Below are positions 44,132-52,666 of a stretch of 64,000 nt of DNA, in pieces (within the stretch, counting starts at the first letter, position 1; every line of letters starts with the position of its first letter). The DNA is from Propionibacteriales bacterium. Lineage in GTDB: Bacteria; Actinomycetota; Actinomycetes; Propionibacteriales; Nocardioidaceae. The notes beneath the pieces are model-generated. The model did no database searches. It was not told the DNA's origin and saw only the letters and a list, made by a program, of their open reading frames with translations. The DNA is taken from contig JAPLCC010000059.1 of assembly GCA_026392415.1 (NCBI GenBank), positions 62,001 to 126,000 of the forward strand. Direction: 5' to 3'. The translations under genes and the position numbers were made by a program.

Positions 44132-44600
44132 TGAAGATCATGCAGCTCGAGGTGGCGTACGCGACTAGGCGGTCCTGGCCGTCGTACAGCTTGGCCTCGG
44201 CCAGCGCCGTCCGACGGCCGCGCTGGATCACCGAGCCGACGGCCCGCAGGCGGCCGGACTCGACGGTGACCGCACGCAGGAACTTCACCGTGAGGTCGAG
44301 GGACGTGTAGCCCTCCCCGACAGCGAGCGTGGAGTGCACGGCGCAGCCGCAGGCCGAGTCGAGGAGCGTGGCGAAGACGCCGCCGTGGACGCTGCCGATC
44401 GGGTTGTAGTGGCGCAACTGCGGGTCGAGCTCGAAGATCGCGGACCCCCGCTCGGGGACCTCGAAGCCGACGAAGCCGAGGGTGTCCGCAATCGGCGCCG
44501 GGGGCAGCTGCCCATCGAGGATCGCCCGGAGCTGCTCGAAGCCGTCGAGCGTGCCGGGGTCGATCTGGGTCTTGATCGCGGACTCAGTCATGGGAGCCAT
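44127..44600 (-). CDS. PaaI-family hotdog thioesterase
   Basis: 157 residues; hotdog fold with HGGVFATLLDSACGCAV (about 71-87), where the Asp is the usual catalytic residue, and LDLTVKFLRAV. Hydrolyses acyl- or aryl-CoA thioesters. Divergent from an HxlR regulator with 57 bp between, so probably controlled by it. A second in-frame ATG at codon 4 is an alternative start. Confidence 0.88.
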   Translation of the reverse strand: MAPMTESAIKTQIDPGTLDGFEQLRAILDGQLPPAPIADTLGFVGFEVPERGSAIFELDPQLRHYNPIGSVHGGVFATLLDSACGCAVHSTLAVGEGYTSLDLTVKFLRAVTVESGRLRAVGSVIQRGRRTALAEAKLYDGQDRLVAYATSSCMIFS

Positions 44601-44657
44601 GGAACCAGTGCGAGGCTGAGTCTGTCAATGAGACCTAGATCGCCCTATGCTGGCCGG

Positions 44658-45158
44658 GTGAGCATCCCACCACCCGTCATCGACGCTCCCCCGGCGCTGG
44701 CCTGGTCGGTGGCGAACTGCACCCTCGGCCGCGCGATGTCGATCCTCGGCGAGCGCTGGACGGTCGTCGTACTGCGCGAGGTCTTCCTCGGCGTACGCCG
44801 CTTCGACGACATCCGGCGGCACGCCGGCATCCCGCGCCAGGTCCTCACGAACCGGCTCGCCACCCTCGTGGACGAGGGTCTGCTGCACAAGGTGCCCTAT
44901 CGGCCGGACGGCGCCCGCACACGCCACGAGTACCGGCTCACCGACAAGGGACTCGAGCTCCAGCCGATCCTGTTGGCGATCACCCAGTGGGGCGACCGTC
45001 ACCTCGCCGACGCCCAGGGCGCCCCGATCGAGTTCGTCCACCGCGACTGCGACGAACCGATCCACGTCGAGGTCCACTGCGCTGCCGGCCACCACGTCGA
45101 CAACCCGCGCACGGTCAGCAGCCGACCTGGACCGGGCGCCCGCCCCTTCGCGGGCTGA
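44658..45158 (+). CDS. HxlR family transcriptional regulator
   Basis: 166 residues from GTG: N-terminal Cys (VANCTLGRAM, residue 21), winged helix with ILGERWTVVVLREVFLGVRR and the wing RHEYRLTDKG. HxlR proteins often sense electrophiles through that Cys and control a neighbouring gene, here the divergent thioesterase. Confidence 0.9.
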   Translation: MSIPPPVIDAPPALAWSVANCTLGRAMSILGERWTVVVLREVFLGVRRFDDIRRHAGIPRQVLTNRLATLVDEGLLHKVPYRPDGARTRHEYRLTDKGLELQPILLAITQWGDRHLADAQGAPIEFVHRDCDEPIHVEVHCAAGHHVDNPRTVSSRPGPGARPFAG

Positions 45159-45159
45159 C

Positions 45160-45245
45160 CAAACGCCACACCTCGCACGGCCAACACCCACACCTCGCGC
45201 GGCCAAGACCCACACTTCGCGCAGCCAACACCCACACTTCGTGGA
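45160..45245 (-). repeat. 22-bp tandem repeat array, right (inverted)
   Basis: Four units with the same 22-bp period as the left array but in opposite orientation (read leftward: CGAAGTGTGGGTGTTGG, then CGAAGTGTGGGTCTTGG, CGAGGTGTGGGTGTTGG, and a shortened CGAGGTGTGG). It fills the gap between the HxlR stop and the convergent helicase stop. Confidence 0.85.
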
Positions 45246-47009
45246 TCAGGAGGACTTGCGCATCGCCCACTCGCGGACCCGGTCGATGCGCTTCTGGAGC
45301 TGGTCGGCGTTGGCGACGGCCGCTGCGGGGCCGCCACACTCCTTGCGCAGGGCGGCGTGGGTGATGCCATGGGCCTGGCCGGTGCGGTGGTTCCAGGAGG
45401 CCACGAGTCCGTTGAGCTCGCGGCGGAGCACGGCGAGGTGCTCGTGCGTGGTCACGTCGGCGAGGGTGTCGGCGGGGCGCTCGTCCTCAGCGGCCTTCTT
45501 CGGGCGCCGACGGTCCGCCTGGCGCTGCTGGAGCAGCTCGCGCATCTGACCGGGTTCGAGCAGCCCGGGGATGCCGAGGAAGTCCATCTCCTCGTCGGAC
45601 CCCGAGAGGACCTCGCCCTCGTGGCCGAACTGCGCGCCGTCGTACAACGCATGGTCGAAGCGCGCCTCGGAGCCGATCGCCTCGAAGGGCAGCGCGTCGA
45701 GGTCGTCGGAGGCGGCCTCACCGGCCTGGGCCTGCGCCAACAGGTCGTTCTCGGCGGCGAAGATGTCACCGTCGTCGTTGACCTTGCGACCCAGCACGTG
45801 GTCACGCTCGACCTCCAGCTCGGAGGCATAGGTCAGCAGGTTCGGGACGGACGGCAAGAAGACCGACGCGATCTCGCCGCGGCTGCGCGCACGCACGAAC
45901 CGACCCACGGCCTGCGCGAAGAACAGGGGGGTCGAGGTGGTGGTCGCCCACACCCCTACCGCGAGGCGTGGCACGTCGACGCCCTCGGAGACCATCCGGA
46001 CCGCGACCATCCAGCGCTTGTCGTTGTCGGTGAACTCCGAGATCTTCTTCGATGCCGCCTTCTCGTCCGAGAGCACGACGGTCGCGGCCTCACCGGTGAT
46101 CGTGCGGAGCAGCTTGGCGTACGCCCGGGCGGAGTCCTGGTCGGATGCGATGACGAGCCCGCCGGCGTCGGGCACGTGGCGGCGTACCTCCGAGAGGCGC
46201 TTGTCGGCGGCTGCCAGCACCGACGGCATCCACGAGCCGGCGGGGTCCAGCGCGGTGCGCAGGGCATGCGCGGTCATGTCCTTGGTGAGCGGCTCGCCGA
46301 GGCTGGCCGTGATCTCGTCACCGGCACGAGTGCGCCACTGCATCTCGCCGGAGTACGCCAGGAACAGCACCGGACGGACGACGTGGTCGGCCAGCGCCTG
46401 CGCATAGCCGTAGGTGTAGTCGGCGACCGACGTCGGTACGCCGTCCTCGCCGGGCTGGTAGGTGACGAACGGGATGGGGTTCACGTCCGAACGGAACGGC
46501 GTACCGGTCAGGGCGAGGCGTCGAGCGGCGGGCTCGAAGGCCTCGCGCACACCCTCGCCCCAGCTGAGCGAATCGCCCGCGTGGTGCATCTCGTCGAGGA
46601 TCACGAGCGTCTTGAACCGTTCGGTCCGGATCCGCATCGCGAGCGGATTGACCCCGACTCCGGCGTAGGTGACCGCCACGCCGACGTAGTCGCTGGCGAT
46701 CTTCCCCTTGCCTGCGGAGTACGTCGGATCGATCGGAAGTCCGGCACGGGCAGCCGCCTCGGCCCACTGCAGCTTGAGGTGCTCGGTGGGCGCGACGATG
46801 ACCAGCCGGTCCACCATCCGCCGACCGAGCAGCTCGGCGGCGACCGTCAGCGCAAAGGTCGTCTTGCCGGCACCGGGGGTCGCGACAGCGAGGTAGTCAC
46901 GCGGGTTGCGGGAGAGATAGTCCTCGAGCGCGGCCGTCTGCCAGGCACGCAGCGAAGGTGCGGTCCCCCAGGCTGCCCGCTCCGGCCATGCCGGACCGAG
47001 CGAGCTCAC
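45246..47009 (-). CDS. XPB-like DEAD/DEAH helicase
   Basis: 587 residues from GTG. Helicase motifs: LRAWQTAALEDYL (Q-like), ATPGAGKTTFAL (about 44-55), DEMHH (about 139), LTGTPFRSD, then motif V/VI SEGVDVPRL and AQAVGRFVRARS. C-terminal third is acidic and specific. Coupled by overlap with the DUF3039 gene, a pairing common in actinobacteria. Acts on DNA or RNA with ATP; role unknown. Confidence 0.88.
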   Translation of the reverse strand: MSSLGPAWPERAAWGTAPSLRAWQTAALEDYLSRNPRDYLAVATPGAGKTTFALTVAAELLGRRMVDRLVIVAPTEHLKLQWAEAAARAGLPIDPTYSAGKGKIASDYVGVAVTYAGVGVNPLAMRIRTERFKTLVILDEMHHAGDSLSWGEGVREAFEPAARRLALTGTPFRSDVNPIPFVTYQPGEDGVPTSVADYTYGYAQALADHVVRPVLFLAYSGEMQWRTRAGDEITASLGEPLTKDMTAHALRTALDPAGSWMPSVLAAADKRLSEVRRHVPDAGGLVIASDQDSARAYAKLLRTITGEAATVVLSDEKAASKKISEFTDNDKRWMVAVRMVSEGVDVPRLAVGVWATTTSTPLFFAQAVGRFVRARSRGEIASVFLPSVPNLLTYASELEVERDHVLGRKVNDDGDIFAAENDLLAQAQAGEAASDDLDALPFEAIGSEARFDHALYDGAQFGHEGEVLSGSDEEMDFLGIPGLLEPGQMRELLQQRQADRRRPKKAAEDERPADTLADVTTHEHLAVLRRELNGLVASWNHRTGQAHGITHAALRKECGGPAAAVANADQLQKRIDRVREWAMRKSS

Positions 47010-47284
47010 GAGTCCTTACCGGGCCCGTCGCCAGGGGTGTCGCCGTCGTTGAGACCTTCCCAGATCTCCTTGCAGTCAGGGCAGACCGGGAACTTTTCGG
47101 GGGCACGACTGGGCACCCAGACCTTCCCGCACAGGGCCACCACCGGCGTCCCCATCACCATCGCCTCGGTGAGCTTGTCCTTCTCCACGTAGTGGGAGAA
47201 CCGCTCGTGGTCACCCTCGTCGGTCGGGACGGTACGCCGATCCTGGAGCGTGTCCGTGTCAGTCGAGAATCCGATGGTGGTCAC
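47006..47284 (-). CDS. DUF3039 zinc-ribbon-like protein
   Basis: 92 residues with ALCGKVWVPS and FPVCPDCKEIW, three cysteines placed as in a small metal site, typical of DUF3039. Its stop overlaps the helicase GTG (GTGA), so the two proteins are made together and may form a complex. Confidence 0.88.
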   Translation of the reverse strand: MTTIGFSTDTDTLQDRRTVPTDEGDHERFSHYVEKDKLTEAMVMGTPVVALCGKVWVPSRAPEKFPVCPDCKEIWEGLNDGDTPGDGPGKDS

Positions 47285-47295
47285 GGCAGGAGAGT

Positions 47296-48780
47296 CTAGT
47301 GCCCACCGGAGACATCCACGTCAGCCGGCAGCTGCCGCCACACGATCGCGGCGACCACCAGCGTGATCGCCGCTCCGGCCAGTCCGACTGCCCCGAAGGC
47401 GTCCGCGTACGACGCCAGGGCGGACGCTTCGACATCGGTGCCCAGCGCACCCGTGAGCGACTCGACGGCCGCGTGGTCGGCGCCCGCGGGGAGACCGGCG
47501 CGGTAGACGATGCCGGCGAGACTGCCGAGGACGGCGATGCCGATCACACCCCCGACCTCGTAGGACATCTCCTCCATGGCAGCGGCCGATCCGGCCTGGT
47601 GTGCCGGCGCGCTGCCCATGATGAGTGCAGACGCCAGACCGAGCGCCGCCGTACCGAAACCGGCGAGGAGCAGGGCGACCGCGACACCGGCGTACGGCAT
47701 CGGATGCGGCAGCAGCCCCAGGACCAGCAGCCCGGCCGCAAGCAGCACGAGGCCGCCCACGACGACATTGCGAGCACCCACCCGGGCCGCCAGCGCGGGC
47801 GCCAGCGGCGGACCGATCAGGCCGCCCAGCGCCATCGGGAGCAGCGCCACACCGGCGATGAGCGGCGACCAGCCCTGGACGAGCTGGAGCCACTGGGAGC
47901 CCACGAACAGCAGCGCGATCATCACCGTGCTGGTGACCAGCGCGGTGAGCACCCCCGAACGGAACACCGGGTCGGCGAACAGGCTGACGGCGAGCATCGG
48001 GTCGGGCTGGCGCAGGCAGCGGCGTACGAAAGCCGCGACCAGGGCGATGCCGGCCAGCAGCACGACGACCGTCACGGGGTCGAGCCCGGACTTGCCGACG
48101 TGCTTGATGGCGTAGACCGTCGCCCCCATGCCGGCGACCGACAACAGGACGCCGGTGGCGTCGATGCGGCCCGGCCGGTCGGAGCGACTCTCCGGCAGGA
48201 GGGCGCGCCCGGCCAGGAACGCGACCACCATCAGCGGGACGTTGACGAGGAAGGCCGCATGCCAGCTGAAGGCGTTGAGCAGGGCGCCACCGACGATCGG
48301 CCCGACCGCACCGCCGACCGCAGCCATGGAGGCCCACAGGCCGAGGGCGAAGGCGCGCTCGCGGGCGTCGGGAAACAGGGCCCGGATCAGCGACAGCGTC
48401 GCCGGCATGATCATCGCGCCGCCGACGCCGAGCAGGGCTCGTACGACGATCACGTCGCCTGGCGAGCGGGCGGCAAGGGCAGCCAGCGAGGCGACGGCGA
48501 ACACCACGAAGCCGGTCAACAGCATCCGGCGGCGGCCCCAGCGGTCAGCGAGTGCGGCGACCGGGACGAGCAGACCGGCGAGGACGAGTGCGTAGACGTC
48601 GACGATCCAGAGCTGGGCGAGGGCGCCGGCGCCCAGGTCGGCCGTCAGGTCGGGGAGCGCGACGTTGAGGACCGTCATGTCCATCACGACGACGAGCAGG
48701 CTCGCCGCCAGTACGGCGAGGCCCGCCCAGCGACGCGGGTCGGCTGTCGCGCGCGGAACCTCGGGAAGTACGGCGGTCAT
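47296..48780 (-). CDS. MFS drug efflux transporter (DHA2, 14 helices)
   Basis: 494 residues with about fourteen membrane helices. Motif A-like ADRWGRRRMLLTG (about 79-91), motif C GGAVGPIVGGALL (about 155-167), and the early membrane Asp in VVVMDMTVLNVALP are as in EmrB/QacA proton-driven exporters. Its ATG overlaps the TetR stop (ATGA), so it is cotranscribed with its likely repressor. Confidence 0.92.
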   Translation of the reverse strand: MTAVLPEVPRATADPRRWAGLAVLAASLLVVVMDMTVLNVALPDLTADLGAGALAQLWIVDVYALVLAGLLVPVAALADRWGRRRMLLTGFVVFAVASLAALAARSPGDVIVVRALLGVGGAMIMPATLSLIRALFPDARERAFALGLWASMAAVGGAVGPIVGGALLNAFSWHAAFLVNVPLMVVAFLAGRALLPESRSDRPGRIDATGVLLSVAGMGATVYAIKHVGKSGLDPVTVVVLLAGIALVAAFVRRCLRQPDPMLAVSLFADPVFRSGVLTALVTSTVMIALLFVGSQWLQLVQGWSPLIAGVALLPMALGGLIGPPLAPALAARVGARNVVVGGLVLLAAGLLVLGLLPHPMPYAGVAVALLLAGFGTAALGLASALIMGSAPAHQAGSAAAMEEMSYEVGGVIGIAVLGSLAGIVYRAGLPAGADHAAVESLTGALGTDVEASALASYADAFGAVGLAGAAITLVVAAIVWRQLPADVDVSGGH

Positions 48781-49337
48781 CGCGCCACACCACCGTTCAG
48801 GAAGGTCGAACGGACCAGGTCGGCGGCGTCGCGGCGTGCGATGTCACCGGCGACGAGGGCGTCGCGGACGGAGATCAGCAGACCGTAGACGCTGTGCCCG
48901 AGCCAGCGAGCCGGCACATCGGTCCGGAGCAGGCCGGCGGCCTGTGCCGCGGCGTAGACGGTGACTTCACGGGTGAACAGCGCGTCGGCACGCGCCTTGA
49001 GCGCGGGATCGTTGATGACCGTGGAGTCGGTCAGCGCGATGCCGGACTCCTCACTGTCGGCGACGAACCGGCCGATCATGTCGTCCATCGCCGCACTGAT
49101 CCGGCCAGCATCCCTCGACGCAACGACCCCTTCGATCCCGACGTCGTCCAGGATCTCCTCCCACGCGTCGAGCGACCTGCTGCCGATCTCGCGGAGCAGG
49201 TCCTCCCGCGTGGCGAAGTGACGGTGGACGGTCGCTCGGCCGACGCCGGCTGCCGTGGCGATCTCGGCCATCGAAGCGGTCGGGTCGGTGGTGAGCAGGC
49301 GCTGGGCGGATGCCAGCACGGTGTCGCGGGTCGACAT
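48777..49337 (-). CDS. TetR family repressor of the MFS pump
   Basis: 186 residues; helix-turn-helix SMAEIATAAGVGRATVHRHF (about 22-41). First gene of the pump operon, with two matching palindromes directly upstream, so it is expected to repress itself and the pump until an inducer binds. Confidence 0.92.
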   Translation of the reverse strand: MSTRDTVLASAQRLLTTDPTASMAEIATAAGVGRATVHRHFATREDLLREIGSRSLDAWEEILDDVGIEGVVASRDAGRISAAMDDMIGRFVADSEESGIALTDSTVINDPALKARADALFTREVTVYAAAQAAGLLRTDVPARWLGHSVYGLLISVRDALVAGDIARRDAADLVRSTFLNGGVAR

Positions 49338-49352
49338 GAGGAACTCCTTGCG

Positions 49353-49390
49353 TGAGACATCACTGTCTCACATGAGACAGGAAAGTCTCA
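49353..49390. promoter_or_regulatory. Double TetR operator
   Basis: Two 18-bp palindromes, TGAGACATCACTGTCTCA (49353-49370) and TGAGACAGGAAAGTCTCA (49373-49390), start 20 bp apart, about two helical turns, 15 bp upstream of the tetR start. They suit side-by-side binding of two dimers. Confidence 0.75.
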
Positions 49391-49404
49391 AACCCGGGGC
49401 ACGC

Positions 49405-49989
49405 TCAGTTCAGCTCGGGATCGATCGGCCGGGTCGCGTGAAAGGCCAGCTCGCCCGGCTGGCGGCGCAGCACCTGCCGCCACAGGTTGCGGGTCTCCTC
49501 GCCGAACACGTCGTCGACCTCGCCGGGGACGACGTACCAGCTGCCCTCGGCGACCTCCGCCTCGAGCTGGCCGATGCCCCAGCCCGCGTAGCCGGCGAAG
49601 ATCCGCAGCCGGTCGACCGTGCCCTCGACGAGCTCACGCGGGGTGTCGAGGTCGAGCAGGCCGAGCCGCCCCCAGCAGGGCCGGAAGCCCGCGGCACTCT
49701 CGCCGCCGGGCAGGGCCAACGCAACCGCGAGCGCACCGTCGGTCCCGACCGGGCCACCCTGGAAGAGGACTTCAGGCTCCTCGACGACGTCGCCCCACTC
49801 CCCCAGGACCTCCGAAACCGGCAGCGCCGTCGGCCGGTTGAGGACGACGCCGAGGGCGCCGTCGTCGTTCACGTCGAGGAGCAGGACCACGGTGTCGACG
49901 AAGTTCGGGTCGAGCAGGCCGGGCGTGGCGAGCAGCAACCGTCCCGCCGCCAGGTCGCTGGCGGCGCTGGGACCGACCTCTTCGGACAT
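49405..49989 (-). CDS. YqgE/AlgH family protein (DUF179)
   Basis: 194 residues; GRLLLATPGLLDPNF at the start, LGVVLNRPTALPV and FQGGPVGTDGA, then a GYAGWGIGQLEAEV segment: the full DUF179 pattern. Function unknown, often envelope- or redox-linked. Start ATG 49989 is taken; a GTG-type start six codons upstream is possible. Confidence 0.9.
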   Translation of the reverse strand: MSEEVGPSAASDLAAGRLLLATPGLLDPNFVDTVVLLLDVNDDGALGVVLNRPTALPVSEVLGEWGDVVEEPEVLFQGGPVGTDGALAVALALPGGESAAGFRPCWGRLGLLDLDTPRELVEGTVDRLRIFAGYAGWGIGQLEAEVAEGSWYVVPGEVDDVFGEETRNLWRQVLRRQPGELAFHATRPIDPELN

Positions 49990-50023
49990 GCCCCCATCAT
50001 TGCCCACCGGGCCCGGGAAAGGC

Positions 50024-50078
50024 TCAGCCCCGGACCCGACGCGGGCTGGGAGGGAGGGTGCGTCGGATCCGGGGCTGA
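50024..50078. terminator. Long imperfect hairpin
   Basis: Two 19-bp arms (50024-50042 and 50060-50078, starting TCAGCCCCGGA) pair with a single mismatch around a G-rich 17-nt loop. It follows the stop of the gene at 50096 reading leftward and probably terminates it. Confidence 0.65.
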
Positions 50079-50095
50079 ACTTGAAGGGGTCGCGA

Positions 50096-50641
50096 TCAGG
50101 CAGCGACCACGGCGCGCAGGCGCTCCCGGAGCGAGGCGCGAACCTCGGGCTCCGCGTAGTGGGCGTCGGCGGTGATCATCGGGATGCCCCGGTGGAGCAG
50201 GCGCGCCCGCTCCTCGATCTCGCGACCGACCCGGCGCGCAGTTTCGTCCGCAATGGCGGTGCGACCGGCGTTGACGGCCAGGAGCTGCTGCTCCTTGAAG
50301 GCAGCGGCGCCCATGGCTGTGGCCATGGCGTCGTCGCTGGGGTTGGCGAGGTAGTGGTCGATGATGAGTCGCACGCCGGCGAGCTCGTGGGCGGTGTTGC
50401 TCCACGCGATCGCGACGGCCTCTTCGAGGTCCATCGGCTGGTGCGCGAGCATCCGCTCGATGTGGCCCGACAGGCGGGTGTGCCACTTGAGAGTGAGGGC
50501 GCCGAGCAGGTCGAGCTCGTCGCGGAAGCCCGTGGAGACGCCGTCGACGTCCATGGGCAGCAGGCCGTCACGACGGACGGCCGAGGTCGCGATCACGTTG
50601 CGGAGGGTTTCGCCACGTGAGTGAAAGGCCTTCCAGGTCAT
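50096..50641 (-). CDS. Hypothetical 181-residue helical protein
   Basis: ATG 50641 follows AAGGAGCT. The product looks all-helical (KWHTRLSGHIERMLAHQ, EEAVAIAWSNTAHELAGVRL) with no membrane segment or Cys. The His and Glu placements resemble helical-bundle proteins but no family can be named. It is divergent from a TetR gene across a region with several palindromes, so it is probably the target of that regulator. Confidence 0.72.
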   Translation of the reverse strand: MTWKAFHSRGETLRNVIATSAVRRDGLLPMDVDGVSTGFRDELDLLGALTLKWHTRLSGHIERMLAHQPMDLEEAVAIAWSNTAHELAGVRLIIDHYLANPSDDAMATAMGAAAFKEQQLLAVNAGRTAIADETARRVGREIEERARLLHRGIPMITADAHYAEPEVRASLRERLRAVVAA

Positions 50642-50672
50642 GGTCAGCTCCTTAGTGTTCATATGCGGTCCC

Positions 50673-50687
50673 GACACCGGAGGTGTC
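50673..50687. promoter_or_regulatory. Palindrome GACACC-N3-GGTGTC
   Basis: Perfect 6-bp arms around GGA, 32 bp upstream of the hypothetical gene's ATG. One of two strong palindromes in this 180-bp divergent region. Confidence 0.45.
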
Positions 50688-50690
50688 CTA

Positions 50691-50718
50691 CATACCGCTG
50701 GTACGTACTACGAGTATG
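50691..50718. promoter_or_regulatory. 28-bp palindromic operator candidate
   Basis: Symmetric pattern CATAC-N5-GTACGTAC-N5-GTATG, nine of each half-site's bases being exact mirror images. It lies between the divergent hypothetical and TetR genes and has the size of a TetR operator. Confidence 0.5.
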
Positions 50719-50821
50719 GCGCAGACCGACGGTATGCCAAACGGAACGGCACCGTGATCCCGCACACCCTCACAAGTGACCGGTGTCACCCCTGACCTGC
50801 AGTGATGCCTATGCTGAGCGC

Positions 50822-51514
50822 GTGGCGAAGTCGGTTTCCAAACTGGTCCCCAAGGTCCCGGGCGGGTCCCTGCGGGCGTCGTACTCTGCCTCGACGAAAC
50901 GCGCCCTGGTCGACGTGGCCGAAGCCCTGTTCGCCGAGAAGGGGTACGCCGGCACGTCGCTCGACGCGATCGTCAGCGGTGCACGCGTCACCAAGGGCGC
51001 GCTCTACCACCACTTCTCCGGCAAGCAGGCGCTGTTCGAGTCGGTCTTCGAGCGCGTCGAGCAGGAGTCGTCCAAGCGCATCCAGAAGGCCCTGCGCAGC
51101 GAGCGCGACCCGTGGCTCAAGGCGCTCCTGGGCCTGCGCTCCTTCCTCGACGTCGTCCAGGAGGGGACCTACCGGCGGATCGTGATCCAGGACGGCCCCG
51201 CCGTCCTGGGCTACGAGCGCTACCGCGAGCAGGAGGAACGCTCGACCTTTGCCAACATCGTCGAGATCCTGCGCGCGACCCTCGATGCCGGCAAGTGGGA
51301 GCTCGACGAGGAGATGGTCCAGACGTTCGCGCGGATCTTCTTCGGCGCGATGTCCTCGGCCGGCGAGACGGTCGCGACCGCGACGGACCCGGAGGCGGCC
51401 GCGGCCCGCGTGGAGTCCGCGATCGGCTTCCTGCTGGCCGGCGTCCAGAGCCTGGTCGACCAGGGCGTCGACATGCCGAGCGCGTTCGTCAGCGACGACG
51501 CCTCCGAAAAATGA
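50822..51514 (+). CDS. TetR family regulator
   Basis: 230 residues from GTG with a 17-residue basic leader, then TetR helix-turn-helix (TSLDAIVSGARVTKGALYHH, about 46-65) and a TetR C-terminal domain with DGPAVLGYERYRE. Probably regulates itself and the divergent hypothetical gene through the palindromes at 50673-50718. Confidence 0.88.
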   Translation: MAKSVSKLVPKVPGGSLRASYSASTKRALVDVAEALFAEKGYAGTSLDAIVSGARVTKGALYHHFSGKQALFESVFERVEQESSKRIQKALRSERDPWLKALLGLRSFLDVVQEGTYRRIVIQDGPAVLGYERYREQEERSTFANIVEILRATLDAGKWELDEEMVQTFARIFFGAMSSAGETVATATDPEAAAARVESAIGFLLAGVQSLVDQGVDMPSAFVSDDASEK

Positions 51515-51516
51515 CC

Positions 51517-51547
51517 GACGGCTGACCGGCATCGCCGGCCAGCCGTC
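51517..51547. terminator. Hairpin between convergent genes
   Basis: GACGGCTG-A-CCGGC and GCCGG-C-CAGCCGTC form an 8+5-bp stem with one internal mismatch and an ATC loop, between the TetR stop and the convergent DUF3048 stop. Confidence 0.65.
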
Positions 51548-51553
51548 AACAGG

Positions 51554-52576
51554 TCACTTGCCGAAGACGACCGATCCGTTGTCGGCGTCGATCGGAACGA
51601 GCTCGATCCACACCTTGCCGGCCGGGACGGTGAGGGCACCGGCGGCGGTCTTCAGCTCGAGCGGTGCGTTGAGCTTGGCCTTGGACCACTCGGCCTCGAT
51701 CACCTTGCCGCCGTGGAACAGCTGCGCCTTGCCGCCACCGGTGAACTTGCTCTCCGGCACGAAGTTGCCCACCGGGTCGCGGTAGCCGGCGTCGACCACG
51801 TCGACACGGATCACGAGCACGGACTCCGGCTGGAACCGGTCGCCCTGAGCGGCGTTGGAGTTGTTGTTGACGTAGCGGCCGTTCCTGAACACCCAGTTGG
51901 TGGTGTGGCTGCCGAAGTCGGCGGAGATCGTGCCGGCCGGAACGCCCTCGGGCAGGTCCGCGGCGGTGCCCCACGGCAGGTAGTCGGCGGGACGCTGGTC
52001 CTTGCCGTCCTCGGCCGCCTTGGCGACCTTCTTCAGGCTCGCGAACAGGTTGTACGGCGCGCTGCGGTTGCTGTTGCGGTAGACCCCCGGCGCGCCTTCG
52101 CCGAAGTACTTGATGCCGGCCTTGTCGATGCGCGGGAGTGTCTCCCGGGCCGCGCCACTGGTGACGATGTCGGCGTTGACCGGGGAGACGATGCCGATGT
52201 CGCTGGCGCGCATCGAACGGACGGGTCCGATCTCGCCCGGGAGCTGGGAGTAGTAGAACGCCGCGAGGCGAGTGATGCCGCCCTCGACGAGCTCCTCGAC
52301 CACGAGGTCGGCCTTGCTCAGGCCGATCTGGGGAGCGCTGCTCGGGGAGTTGTCGATCTTGGTGACCAGCACGGGGTGGTCGAGCTCGACCGACTCACCG
52401 GCCTTGGCCTCGAGACCGGTCAGCGGCCACGTCTGCGGAACCTCGGGTTCCTGGGTCACCGACTTCTCCGCTTCGGGCGACTCCTTCTCGGGGTCGTCAC
52501 CGCCGCAGCCGGCGAGAACCAGGCTCAGGGCGATCAGGGAGGCGGGCAGGGCAGAACGAGCTGTCGAAAAGCGCAC
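51554..52576 (-). CDS. DUF3048 lipoprotein
   Basis: 340 residues from GTG with lipobox LVLAGC (cleavage before Cys at about 24). The body shows VTKIDNSPSSAPQIGLSKAD and GEIGPVRSMR, the DUF3048/YerB pattern, and a C-terminal DUF3048_C domain. Extracytoplasmic, function unknown. Confidence 0.9.
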   Translation of the reverse strand: MRFSTARSALPASLIALSLVLAGCGGDDPEKESPEAEKSVTQEPEVPQTWPLTGLEAKAGESVELDHPVLVTKIDNSPSSAPQIGLSKADLVVEELVEGGITRLAAFYYSQLPGEIGPVRSMRASDIGIVSPVNADIVTSGAARETLPRIDKAGIKYFGEGAPGVYRNSNRSAPYNLFASLKKVAKAAEDGKDQRPADYLPWGTAADLPEGVPAGTISADFGSHTTNWVFRNGRYVNNNSNAAQGDRFQPESVLVIRVDVVDAGYRDPVGNFVPESKFTGGGKAQLFHGGKVIEAEWSKAKLNAPLELKTAAGALTVPAGKVWIELVPIDADNGSVVFGK

Positions 52577-52608
52577 GCCGCAAGTCTGGACCACGCCCCG
52601 CACGTACG

Positions 52609-52645
52609 ACGGAGCCGCCCCCGCGTGTCGCGAGGGCGGCTCCGT
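52609..52645 (-). terminator. 12-bp hairpin
   Basis: ACGGAGCCGCCC pairs perfectly with GGGCGGCTCCGT around a 13-nt loop, 22 bp after the fabG stop reading leftward. No T run. Confidence 0.65.
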
Positions 52646-52666
52646 GTCAACCAGGGGCTGAGACCG

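Noticed and set aside
44066-45245. CRISPR array
   Set aside because: The 22-bp units are directly abutting, without unique spacers, and no cas genes are present.
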